Part shown: one piece after another, positions 8,900 through 16,195 of the stretch
Layout of the letters: each line of letters begins with the position of its first letter
How positions within the stretch are numbered: position 1 is the first letter of the stretch
From: Gordonibacter faecis
GTDB lineage: Bacteria; Actinomycetota; Coriobacteriia; Coriobacteriales; Eggerthellaceae
Length of the DNA stretch: 64,000 bases
Direction: 5' to 3'
Assembly: GCF_030077735.1 (NCBI RefSeq)
Contig: NZ_JASJEU010000008.1
Span: 62,001 to 126,000 of the forward strand
The notes under the pieces: generated by a model
Database searches by the model: none
What the model was told of the DNA's origin: nothing
What the model saw: only the letters and a program-made list of their open reading frames with translations
Program-made: the position numbers and the translations under genes

Positions 8900-9698
8900 T
8901 AAATTCAACACGGGTAAAATCAAACAAAAAGTCGAAGAGCGCAAAGAAGAGTTGCACGAAAAAGCCGAGCAAGAGGTAGTCGTCCGCGGGCGCAAACTGG
9001 AAAAGGGCGATATCTTCAAGTTTGTGGGGCTTATTGCGTTCTTTGCCATCATGATTATAATTTGTTTGCTCATCTGGCCTTATATTGCCGACATTTTTGA
9101 GCCGGGCGGGCTGGATCGCGTCATCGCCGACGTGCGCAACGCAGGCCCCGTGGGCTTCCTTATTCTGCTGGGGCTGCAATTCTTGCAAATTGTGGTGGCG
9201 TTCATTCCCGGCGAGGTGGTGCAAATTGCGGCGGGCCTCTTGTACGGCCCGTGGCTGGGCGCGCTCATTATTTTGTTGGGATGTATCCTGTCCAGCGCGT
9301 TCATTTTTGCGCTGGTGCACAAGCTGGGCGCGCCGTTCGTGCAAAGCATCGTGCCCACGAAACACCTGGAGAAATTCCGTCGCTTCGAAAAATCTGGCAA
9401 ACTGAACATCATCGTGTTCATTCTGTTCCTCATTCCGGGGTTGCCGAAAGACGTGTTCACGTACCTGGTGCCGCTCACCGACATGCGCATGCGCACCTTC
9501 CTGTTGCTGTCGAACCTGGGGCGCATTCCGGGCATCATCGTGTCCACGTACGCGGCTGATGGCCTGATGGAAGGGCGTTTTGTAGAAAGCGCCATCATTT
9601 TTGGCGTGGCGGCGATTATCGCCATTTTGGGCATTGTGTTCCAGAAGCGCATTATGAGTTTTCTGGAGAAACGTACGGATCATCGCAAGGACGACTAG
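8892..9698 (+). CDS. TVP38/TMEM64 (VTT/DedA-like) family membrane protein
   Basis: 268 aa. It starts inside the end of the PRC-barrel gene. A charged cytoplasmic N-terminus (about residues 1-40, EERKEELHEKAEQEV) is followed by about six hydrophobic segments. The VTT/SNARE-associated domain shows the family motifs IPGEVVQIAAGLLYGPWLGAL and FLIPGLPKDVFTYLVPLTDM, plus GRIPGIIVSTYAADG near the C-terminus. VTT proteins are polytopic and include DedA-type lipid scramblases and transporters; undecaprenyl-phosphate or phospholipid flipping is a family-level possibility, not shown here. Coupled to the PRC-barrel gene. Confidence 0.9.
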   Translation: MTDKFNTGKIKQKVEERKEELHEKAEQEVVVRGRKLEKGDIFKFVGLIAFFAIMIIICLLIWPYIADIFEPGGLDRVIADVRNAGPVGFLILLGLQFLQIVVAFIPGEVVQIAAGLLYGPWLGALIILLGCILSSAFIFALVHKLGAPFVQSIVPTKHLEKFRRFEKSGKLNIIVFILFLIPGLPKDVFTYLVPLTDMRMRTFLLLSNLGRIPGIIVSTYAADGLMEGRFVESAIIFGVAAIIAILGIVFQKRIMSFLEKRTDHRKDD

Positions 9699-9891
9699 GC
9701 TCAAACGTTTGGGCTTCGGAGCGTCCGGATTTCGGACTTTTGGATCTTTAGGAAACGGAAACCTTAAGTAAAGTTTTCAGAGGGCAACGGCATGGTGACG
9801 TTTTGTCCACGTTGCCGCACGCCCCGATACTATGGCGCTAGATCAAAGCGCGCTTTTTGCGCGTCCGTCATATGAGGAGAGAGGTTGAGCC

Positions 9892-10899
9892 ATGAACGCA
9901 CCCGATAAGAATTTTGGCGCGACCGACGAGGTTGCCTCCGCCGAGGCCGAACTGCGTGCTGCGCAGGAAGCGCTTGAGGCCGCGAAGGCACGTCTGGCGC
10001 AACTAAAGGAAGAGCACCCGCCTATCGAGCCTGGTGGAGAGGATGCGAACGAGGACGCTGAGGATGCAGCTGAGGACGCTGCTGAGGTACATGCGGTCGA
10101 GGACGAAAGTGCCGAAGAGGCTGCGGAAGATGCCACAGCGGTGACTGCCGTGATTGAAGTCGAGCCCGTGAGCTGCAAGGTTGAGGAAGTTGAGGTGGTT
10201 GATGGGGAAGAGGCACCCGCGCCTGCCGCCGATGAAGAAGGTGCCGTTGAGGCGTCGGATGAATCCGAGCCAGACAAGCCTGAGGCGGTGCCCGATTGGA
10301 TTCCCTATTCTACGGCTTCCGCGCCGGCGGCGGTGCCTATGCCTGCGTCTTCGCCGGAACCCGCGCCCGCCGCGGCCGCGCCCGCATCCAGCGACGTGCC
10401 GCCGGTTCCGCCCACCTATGAGGCCCAACCCGTCGGAGCGTCTGCGCCCACGCCGGGCTCGGTACCGCCTCCACCAGCGGGAGCGTCCTACCAGCAGCAG
10501 CCTCCGTCGCAGCAGCCCGCCGGCTATGCAGCTCCCGGCTACGGTCAGCCGCCGCACGCCGGCCCCGGTGCCGTGCCGCCGCAGCAGCCGTATTACAACT
10601 ACCAGCAGCCGTATTACCAGCAACCGTATGCCCAGCCGGTCCTCACGACGAAGGATCACGTGGCCGCCGGTCTGCTGGCTATCTTCCTGGGCTCGCTTGG
10701 CATCCACAAGTTCTACCTAGGTTATAACACCGCCGGATTCATTATGCTGGCTGTCACTATTGTGGGCAGCATCTTCACCTTGGGTCTCGCCGCCGGCGTC
10801 ATGGGCATCATCGGCATCATCGAGGGCATCCTGTACCTCACGAAGTCCCAAACCGAATTCGAACAAGTATATGTAGTAAACCAAAGAGAATGGTTCTAA
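9892..10899 (+). CDS. TM2 domain protein with long acidic/Pro-Gln-rich N-terminus
   Basis: 335 aa. The N-terminal 245 residues are disordered: an Ala/Glu-rich helix (EAELRAAQEALEAAKARLAQ), an acidic stretch, then Pro/Ala/Gln/Tyr-rich repeats such as YYNYQQPYYQQPYAQP. The C-terminal 80 residues are a TM2 domain with two membrane helices and the motif GSLGIHKFYLGYNTAG. The family is widespread and of unclear function. GAGGAGAG lies upstream of ATG 9892. The gene stands alone and ends in a strong hairpin that begins the covarying element at 10902. Similar Pro-Gln-Tyr-rich tails appear on the membrane proteins at 35716 and 40251. Confidence 0.9.
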   Translation: MNAPDKNFGATDEVASAEAELRAAQEALEAAKARLAQLKEEHPPIEPGGEDANEDAEDAAEDAAEVHAVEDESAEEAAEDATAVTAVIEVEPVSCKVEEVEVVDGEEAPAPAADEEGAVEASDESEPDKPEAVPDWIPYSTASAPAAVPMPASSPEPAPAAAAPASSDVPPVPPTYEAQPVGASAPTPGSVPPPPAGASYQQQPPSQQPAGYAAPGYGQPPHAGPGAVPPQQPYYNYQQPYYQQPYAQPVLTTKDHVAAGLLAIFLGSLGIHKFYLGYNTAGFIMLAVTIVGSIFTLGLAAGVMGIIGIIEGILYLTKSQTEFEQVYVVNQREWF

Positions 10900-10901
10900 G
10901 A

Positions 10902-11073
10902 GTTTCGGCGGCTTAACAGCCGCCGAAACCCCCCGACGCTGCGGCCGCTTGTGGTACCCAATCTTCGCGCGATCACGAAGACTCGCGTACCCAAGTACGC
11001 TTCGCCTTCGCGATCCCACGAATCTCGGGCACCACAAGCGGCCTCGCTGACTGACTAGCGCCAACCTGGGCGC
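10902..11073 (+). repeat. Two-hairpin structured intergenic element, copy 1
   Basis: A perfect 11-bp hairpin (GTTTCGGCGGC / GCCGCCGAAAC, 10902-10929) is followed by CCGACGCT and a long imperfect hairpin from GCGGCCGCTTGTGGT (10941) to ACCACAAGCGGCCTCGC (11047). Then come the tail CTGACTGACTAGCGCC and a GCGCC-aacct-GGGCGC stem. The same order of parts recurs at 25023-25198 with different bases but preserved pairing. The first hairpin probably terminates the TM2 gene. Confidence 0.7.
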
Positions 11074-11221
11074 TGCTCAATGAGGTAGTTGTTAAAGCCG
11101 CTTGTCTTTTCGTTCGCCAGTTTTTCGGTGTAGAGGGGCGGGCGGGTTTGTTTTTTGGCTAGAATGACGGTATCGAATGGCGAGAGCGCCTTGCGAAGCA
11201 CGTCCTAATAAGGAGGAAATC

Positions 11222-12166
11222 ATGCCCCACATCACTCGTGACCAGGTTCGAGTTCCGGCCGATGTCATGCCGGAGTCCCGTGACGAGTACATTGAGAACT
11301 ACCTGAAGGCCACGCGCGGAACGGGCCGTCTGATGCTGTTCGCGTGCGACCAGAAGATTGAGCACCTCAACAAGGACTTCTACGGCGAGGGCATCGACAT
11401 CGCCGACGCCGAGCCGCAGCACCTCTTCGAAATTGGGCGCCAGGGCGTGTGCGGCGTGCTTGCTGGACAGCGCGGCCTCATTGCGCAGTACGCGGCCGAC
11501 TATCCCGAGATCAACTACCTCGTGAAGATGAACTCCAAGACGAACCTTGTGGGCGTGAAACAGGACGACCCGTATTCGCCGCAGCTCTACGATTTGGACG
11601 CTGTGCTGGCCATGCGCGAGGCGGGCGTGAACATCGTGGGCCTGGGCTACACCATTTACCTGGGCAGCGAGTATGAGTCCACCATGATGGCCGAGGCTGG
11701 CGAGCTGATCGCTCAGGCTCACGCGAACGGCCTACTGGTGGTGCTGTGGATCTACCCGCGCGGCAAGGCTGTGGCGGCGGAGAAGGATCCCGACCTTATT
11801 GCTGGTGCTGCGGGCGTGGCGCTCTGCCTGGGTGCCGACTTCGTGAAGGTGAACCCGCCGAAGCCCGAGGGCGACGACACGCGCACTCCGGCCGAGGCTC
11901 TGAAGGTTGCCTCCATGGCTGCGGGCCGCACGGGTCTGGTGTGCGCCGGCGGCTCCACGGTGGATGCCGAGACGTTCCTCACGCAGCTCTACGATCAGAT
12001 CCACGTGGGCGGTGCCTGCGGTAACGCTACCGGCCGCAACATCCATCAGCGCTCGCTGGACGAGGCCGTGCGCTTGACCAAGGCCATCAGCGCCATCACC
12101 TTGGCCGACTACTCTGTGGCTGACGCCCTGGCCATCTTCAACGGCGAAAAGGATTTCACGCTGTAA
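11222..12166 (+). CDS. fbaB: Class I fructose-bisphosphate aldolase, DhnA/FbaB type
   Basis: 314 aa. Start ATG 11222 follows AAGGAGGAAATC. The protein matches the DeoC/LacD-superfamily archaeal-type class I aldolase: FACDQKIEHLNKDFYG near the N-terminus, VVLWIYPRGKAV, GADFVKVNPPKPEGDD (Schiff-base lysine region) and CAGGSTVDAETFL / GGACGNATGRNIHQR (phosphate-binding loops). It cleaves fructose 1,6-bisphosphate to DHAP and glyceraldehyde 3-phosphate and works in glycolysis and gluconeogenesis in the cytosol. It stands as a single-gene unit with its own terminator. The gene symbol is given by family analogy. Confidence 0.88.
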   Translation: MPHITRDQVRVPADVMPESRDEYIENYLKATRGTGRLMLFACDQKIEHLNKDFYGEGIDIADAEPQHLFEIGRQGVCGVLAGQRGLIAQYAADYPEINYLVKMNSKTNLVGVKQDDPYSPQLYDLDAVLAMREAGVNIVGLGYTIYLGSEYESTMMAEAGELIAQAHANGLLVVLWIYPRGKAVAAEKDPDLIAGAAGVALCLGADFVKVNPPKPEGDDTRTPAEALKVASMAAGRTGLVCAGGSTVDAETFLTQLYDQIHVGGACGNATGRNIHQRSLDEAVRLTKAISAITLADYSVADALAIFNGEKDFTL

Positions 12167-12190
12167 GCAGCTAGTTTTCGCGATCTCCCA

Positions 12191-12229
12191 AGCCCGCTGC
12201 AACCTCCGTTGCCGCGGGCTTTCTTTTTT
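12191..12229 (+). terminator. Intrinsic terminator of the aldolase gene
   Basis: Arms AGCCCGC (12191-12197) and GCGGGCT (12214-12220) are followed by TTCTTTTTT, a standard rho-independent terminator. Confidence 0.85.
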
Positions 12230-12243
12230 CATGCACGTTGAGA

Positions 12244-12259
12244 TGTTTCACGTGAAACA
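12244..12259. promoter_or_regulatory. parS: parS site 1 (ParB-binding palindrome)
   Basis: TGTTTCACGTGAAACA matches the bacterial parS consensus exactly; flanking bases extend the palindrome to 12241-12262. It is intergenic, between the aldolase terminator and the catalase operator. Confidence 0.95.
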
Positions 12260-12333
12260 TCTGCATTCATTTTTTTGCTTTCGTGCACTTTTCGCGCAGT
12301 AACTTTTTCATTGATTGTAATGATACTGTGATC

Positions 12334-12356
12334 TTATTGAGATTTATTCTCAATAA
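12334..12356. promoter_or_regulatory. Fur/PerR-like operator upstream of catalase
   Basis: A perfect 9-5-9 inverted repeat with arms TTATTGAGA and TCTCAATAA around TTTAT, about 100 nt before the catalase start. This layout resembles Fur-family boxes (Fur, PerR), and catalase is a classic PerR/Fur-family target. No regulator gene of this family lies in the window. Confidence 0.7.
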
Positions 12357-12454
12357 GAGCGGCGAAAGAGTTATTTGCGCGTATGCTGAATCCATCAAAT
12401 AGCAAACCGCCCGGAATTATTTCTCCTGGGCGGTACAAGGGAAGGGATTCGCCC

Positions 12455-14008
12455 ATGACCGACCACATTGATACCACGAAGCTCACCAGCGAAAACGGTG
12501 CACCTGTTGCTGACAACAACCACACGCTGACCGCCGGCGAGCGCGGCCCGATGATGCTCCAGGACAACTGGATGATCGAGAAACTCGCGCACTTCGACCG
12601 CGAAGTCATCCCCGAGCGACGCATGCACGCGAAGGGCTCTGGCGCGTACGGCACCTTCACGGTGACCGGCGACATTTCCCAGTACACGAAGGCCGTCGTG
12701 TTCCAGCCCGGTGCCGAAACCGACGTGTTCGTCCGCTTCTCCACCGTGGCCGGCGAGCGCGGCGCGGCCGACGCCGAGCGCGACATCCGCGGCTTCGCCA
12801 TGAAGTTCTACACGCCCGAAGGCAACTGGGACCTCGTGGGCAACAACACACCGGTGTTCTTCCTGCGCGATCCGAAGAAGTTCATCGACCTCAACCACGT
12901 GGTCAAGCGCGATCCGAAGACGAACATGCACTCCGCCCAGAGCAACTGGGACTTCTGGAGCAGCCTGCCTGAGGCGCTGCATCAGGTGACCATCGTCATG
13001 TCCGACCGCGGCATTCCGGCCAGCTACCGCCACATGCACGGCTTCGGCAGCCATACGTATAGCCTGATCAGCGCCAACAACGAGCGCGTGTGGGTGAAGT
13101 TCCACCTGAAAACCCAGCAGGGCATCAAGAACCTCACGGACGAGGAAGCCGCTCAGATCATCGCTGGCGACCGTGAGAGCCACCAGCGCGATCTGTTCGA
13201 GGCTATCGAGCGCGGCGAGTTTCCGAAGTGGACGTTCTCCATCCAGGTGATGGACGAGGCCACGGCCAAGAACTACAAGGAGAACCCGTTCGACATCACC
13301 AAAACGTGGAGCCACAAGGAGTTCCCGCTCATCGAGGTGGGTGTGCTGGAGCTGAACCGCAACCCCGAGAACTACTTTGCTGAGGTGGAGCAGGCCGCGT
13401 TCTCGCCGACGCACCTGGTACCGGGCATTGGCCTGTCGCCCGACAAGCTGCTGCAAGGCCGCCTGTTCGCGTACGGCGACGCGCAGCGCTACCGCCTGGG
13501 CGTAAACCACAACCACATCCCGGTGAACCGTCCGCGCTGCCCCTACGCCGAGTTCCATCGCGACGGCCAGATGCGCACCGACGGCAACTTCGGCGGCACC
13601 ATCGGCTACGAGCCCAACAGCTACGGGCAGTGGCAGCAGCAGGCCGACGCGGCCGAGCCGCCGCTGGACCTGTTCGGCCCCATGGACGCGTGGGACCCCG
13701 CGGATGACCCCACCGACGACACGTTCTACCAGCCGGGCGCACTATATTGCCTGATGGAAGAGCCGCAGCGCGCCGCCCTCATCGGCAATACCATGCGGAA
13801 TATGGAAGGCGTCACGGAGAACATCCGCCTGCGCCACGCGGCCCACTGCTACAAGGCCGACCCCGAGTACGGCACACGCCTGGCCGAGGCACTGGGTGTG
13901 GACGTGACCCGTGTTAAGGAACTCGCCGCAATGACCCACGAAGAGCGCATGGCCGCGACTGGCCAGGCGGTACCCACCCGCAAGAAGGGTGGCGAAGTTC
14001 GCGCATAG
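12455..14008 (+). CDS. katA: Monofunctional haem catalase
   Basis: 517 aa. It decomposes hydrogen peroxide. Family signatures are present: FDREVIPERRMHAKGSGAYG with the distal histidine, VGNNTPVFFLRDP with the catalytic asparagine, and the proximal haem-ligand motif RLFAYGDAQRYRLGVNHNHI with the tyrosine. Length and sequence fit small-subunit (clade 3) catalases. ATG 12455 is chosen because GGAAGGG lies about 8 nt upstream; an in-frame ATG at 12383 has no good ribosome site. The gene is monocistronic, with a Fur/PerR-like operator upstream and a terminator at 14100. In an anaerobe it would protect against transient oxygen exposure. Confidence 0.95.
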   Translation: MTDHIDTTKLTSENGAPVADNNHTLTAGERGPMMLQDNWMIEKLAHFDREVIPERRMHAKGSGAYGTFTVTGDISQYTKAVVFQPGAETDVFVRFSTVAGERGAADAERDIRGFAMKFYTPEGNWDLVGNNTPVFFLRDPKKFIDLNHVVKRDPKTNMHSAQSNWDFWSSLPEALHQVTIVMSDRGIPASYRHMHGFGSHTYSLISANNERVWVKFHLKTQQGIKNLTDEEAAQIIAGDRESHQRDLFEAIERGEFPKWTFSIQVMDEATAKNYKENPFDITKTWSHKEFPLIEVGVLELNRNPENYFAEVEQAAFSPTHLVPGIGLSPDKLLQGRLFAYGDAQRYRLGVNHNHIPVNRPRCPYAEFHRDGQMRTDGNFGGTIGYEPNSYGQWQQQADAAEPPLDLFGPMDAWDPADDPTDDTFYQPGALYCLMEEPQRAALIGNTMRNMEGVTENIRLRHAAHCYKADPEYGTRLAEALGVDVTRVKELAAMTHEERMAATGQAVPTRKKGGEVRA

Positions 14009-14057
14009 GTTGATTGATGGGCCACGTGATTATTCTCTGACCCAAAAAATCAACAAA

Positions 14058-14073
14058 TGTTTCACGTGAAACA
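14058..14073. promoter_or_regulatory. parS: parS site 2
   Basis: Perfect TGTTTCACGTGAAACA; the palindrome extends to CAAA...TTTG (14054-14077). It lies 50 nt after the catalase stop. Confidence 0.95.
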
Positions 14074-14099
14074 TTTGAAACCAAAAACACGCATCACCA

Positions 14100-14137
14100 A
14101 AAAGGAGCGCATCAAAAAACGGTGCGCTCCTTTTCCG
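14100..14137 (+). terminator. Terminator downstream of catalase
   Basis: Arms AAAAGGAGCGCA (14100-14111) and TGCGCTCCTTTT (14123-14134) pair over 12 bp and end in a T run. The A/T-flanked stem could work in both directions. Confidence 0.85.
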
Positions 14138-14420
14138 TTACTCAAAAATGAGTGATTTTTTAACTGGAATAATTTTTTCATTGATCGGAAATTTGATTAC
14201 GTGGCAGGTATTCAAAAAATGATTGAAGTTGAAGTAATGAATAATTTTTTCAGCGATGAAAATTTATTGGTTACATTATCATCACTCAAAAAATCGTTGC
14301 AGCTCTTTTGCTTCATGTTATGAGTGGTGTCGCCCGTAGTGTCACTCCCGTTGCGCGCTTCTTGGTTCTGCGGTTGTTTCTTTAATTTGGGTCGTGGTAT
14401 GGTGAAGTGGAAATTTCACT
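14138..14420. other. AT-rich intergenic island with repeated AATAATTTTTTCA motif
   Basis: No gene is seen. The motif AATAATTTTTTCA occurs at about 14170 and 14243, each followed by a GAT-containing A/T-rich tail. Related A/T-rich motifs accompany the other parS sites (12303, 19711, 38219, 38487). Promoter elements for the serpin gene must lie in the last part but none is clear. Confidence 0.5.
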
Positions 14421-14437
14421 TCTGCAAGGAGGGGTTT

Positions 14438-15832
14438 ATGAGGAAGCGGTGGTTGGTTGTTGGGGGGTTGGTGGTTGCTTTGGCGGCGGGGGTTGGGCTG
14501 CTTGCGGGATGTGGCTCGGCTCAGCAGCAGGGTGGCGAACCTGATCCCGCGCCGACGCCGGGACCTGCGCCTTCGACGGCGGCGTACGACGGGCTCGCCG
14601 TGGCACAGCCAGCGATTCCCGAGAAGCCGGCCGAAGACGACTACGACACCTGGATGAACACGCTTGACGCCAACCCCGTGGACTTCAACTTCACGCAGTC
14701 CCTTTCCGCGTTCGCCTATCGCAGTGCGGCTGCGGTGCTTGACCCAACAACGGATGCCGTCGGCGCCAACGCCAACGTCAACGCCGACGCGTCTGTGAAC
14801 AGCGCTTACTCCCCGCTCAGCCTCTACTACGCGCTCGCGCTTGCGGGCGAAGGCGCAGCAGGCACCACGGCCGAACAAATTGCGGCCGCGCTTGGTACAC
14901 CCGCGAACCTTAGCACGGCCGAGCAGTGCGGCAACCTGTTCCGCGTGCTCGCCACCGATCCGCAGTCGGAGGTAACTCTGGCTAACTCCCTCTGGCTCGG
15001 AAAAGACACCCCCTTTGAACAGGCCTTTATTGACACAGCCATCAATCAATTCTACGCCACACCCTTCTCGGCGGAATTCGGCACTGCGGCCACGGATGCC
15101 GCCATCGCCTCCTGGATCAGCGACAACACGGGTGGCCTCATCAACCCGCAGGTGCAAACCGACGCAAGCCAGATTCTCTCCATCATCAACGCCATCTACT
15201 TCAAAGGCAGCTGGTCAGACCCGTTCGACACCTCGGCCACCACGCAAGAGGTGTTCCATGCGGAACAGGGCGACGTGCAGGTCGACTTCATGACGCAGCG
15301 TCTCGAAAGCCCGCAGGATTTCCGCCGCACCGACACCTACCTGCGCGCCAGCCGCAGCTTCGGCGGCGGCGCTTCCATGACATTCGTTCTGCCTGCCGAG
15401 GGCACTTCGGCGGCCGACCTCATGGCCGACCCCGCCGCGCTCGAAGAAGCGTTTACCGCCCCGTCCGATGACTTGGGTCGCATCACCTACATCATGCCGA
15501 AAGCCACCTTCGACAGCTCGTTCGATCTCATCCCCGCGCTGAAGCGCCTCGGCGTGGAGGACGCGTTCGGCGACGCCGCCAATTTCTCCAACCTTACGTC
15601 CACGCCAGCCTTCATTTCCGAAGTGAAGCAAGAAAGCCACGTGACCTGGGACGAAGAGGGCGCAGAAGCCGGCGCTTACACCAACATGGGCATTGCGAAA
15701 ATGGCCCTCCCGCCCGAAAACGTCGAAGAGGTAGAACTACGCCTCGATCGCCCGTTCCTCTTCCAAATAACGTCGTCGCAAGGCATTCCCCTCTTCATAG
15801 GCATCTGCGGCGACCCAACCAAGACAGCGTAA
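14438..15832 (+). CDS. Lipoprotein serpin (serine protease inhibitor)
   Basis: 464 aa. AAGGAGGGG precedes ATG 14438. A signal peptide ends in the lipobox LLAGC (Cys25), so the protein should be lipid-anchored outside the membrane. The serpin domain starts about residue 75 (SLSAFAYRSAAAVL, NSAYSPLSLYYALALAGEGA), continues with ILSIINAIYFKGSW and reaches the hinge/reactive-centre region VTWDEEGAEAGAYTNMG and the C-terminal signature LRLDRPFLFQI. The reactive loop is only partly readable; the P1 residue cannot be assigned with confidence. Bacterial serpins, as in bifidobacteria, inhibit host serine proteases such as elastase; such a role in a gut commensal is inference. Monocistronic with its own terminator. 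Confidence 0.92.
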   Translation: MRKRWLVVGGLVVALAAGVGLLAGCGSAQQQGGEPDPAPTPGPAPSTAAYDGLAVAQPAIPEKPAEDDYDTWMNTLDANPVDFNFTQSLSAFAYRSAAAVLDPTTDAVGANANVNADASVNSAYSPLSLYYALALAGEGAAGTTAEQIAAALGTPANLSTAEQCGNLFRVLATDPQSEVTLANSLWLGKDTPFEQAFIDTAINQFYATPFSAEFGTAATDAAIASWISDNTGGLINPQVQTDASQILSIINAIYFKGSWSDPFDTSATTQEVFHAEQGDVQVDFMTQRLESPQDFRRTDTYLRASRSFGGGASMTFVLPAEGTSAADLMADPAALEEAFTAPSDDLGRITYIMPKATFDSSFDLIPALKRLGVEDAFGDAANFSNLTSTPAFISEVKQESHVTWDEEGAEAGAYTNMGIAKMALPPENVEEVELRLDRPFLFQITSSQGIPLFIGICGDPTKTA

Positions 15833-15835
15833 CAA

Positions 15836-15870
15836 AAAAGCCCCGGCTCTTAGGAACCGGGGCTTTTGTT
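15836..15870 (+). terminator. Terminator between serpin and tRNA-Leu
   Basis: Arms AAAAGCCCCGG (15836-15846) and CCGGGGCTTTT (15857-15867), followed by T-rich sequence. Its symmetry lets it act for both the serpin (+) and the tRNA (-). Confidence 0.9.
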
Positions 15871-15876
15871 TGCGGA

Positions 15877-15959
15877 TGGTGCCCGAGGCGAGAGTCGAAC
15901 TCGCACGTCTAGGACAACGGTTTTTGAGACCGCCGCGTCTGCCATTCCGCCACTCGGGC
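15877..15959 (-). tRNA. tRNA-Leu (anticodon CAA)
   Basis: Read on the minus strand, the acceptor stem GCCCGAG pairs with CTCGGGC and is followed by ACCA, so CCA is encoded. The D arm starts TGGCGGAATGGCAGACGC, the anticodon loop is CTCAAAA with anticodon CAA, a long class II variable arm follows, and the T arm reads GAGTTCGACTCTC. The long variable arm and the anticodon fit leucine. Confidence 0.95.
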
Positions 15960-16185
15960 GCATCGACAAAGTATACCGGATGCCTCCCGACCCGTCGAGG
16001 GGCAACTTGCACGCCTCGCCGTATTCGCGCATTCACGGCGACGATCACTCAACATCCATCAAACGCCCTGGCGCGCGCCCGCGGAAAGCAGCATAATGGG
16101 ACGAACCGCAATCGACGGCACGCGGTGGGCTCCACGCAAAAAAAGCCCGCCACCTGCCGTCATCCACGCACGTGAACGAGAGCCG
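15960..16185. other. Intergenic stretch between divergent tRNA and dipeptidase
   Basis: No credible gene. It should hold the tRNA-Leu promoter (minus strand) and the dipeptidase promoter; no strong boxes are recognised. Confidence 0.4.
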
Positions 16186-16195
16186 GGAGGCAGCC

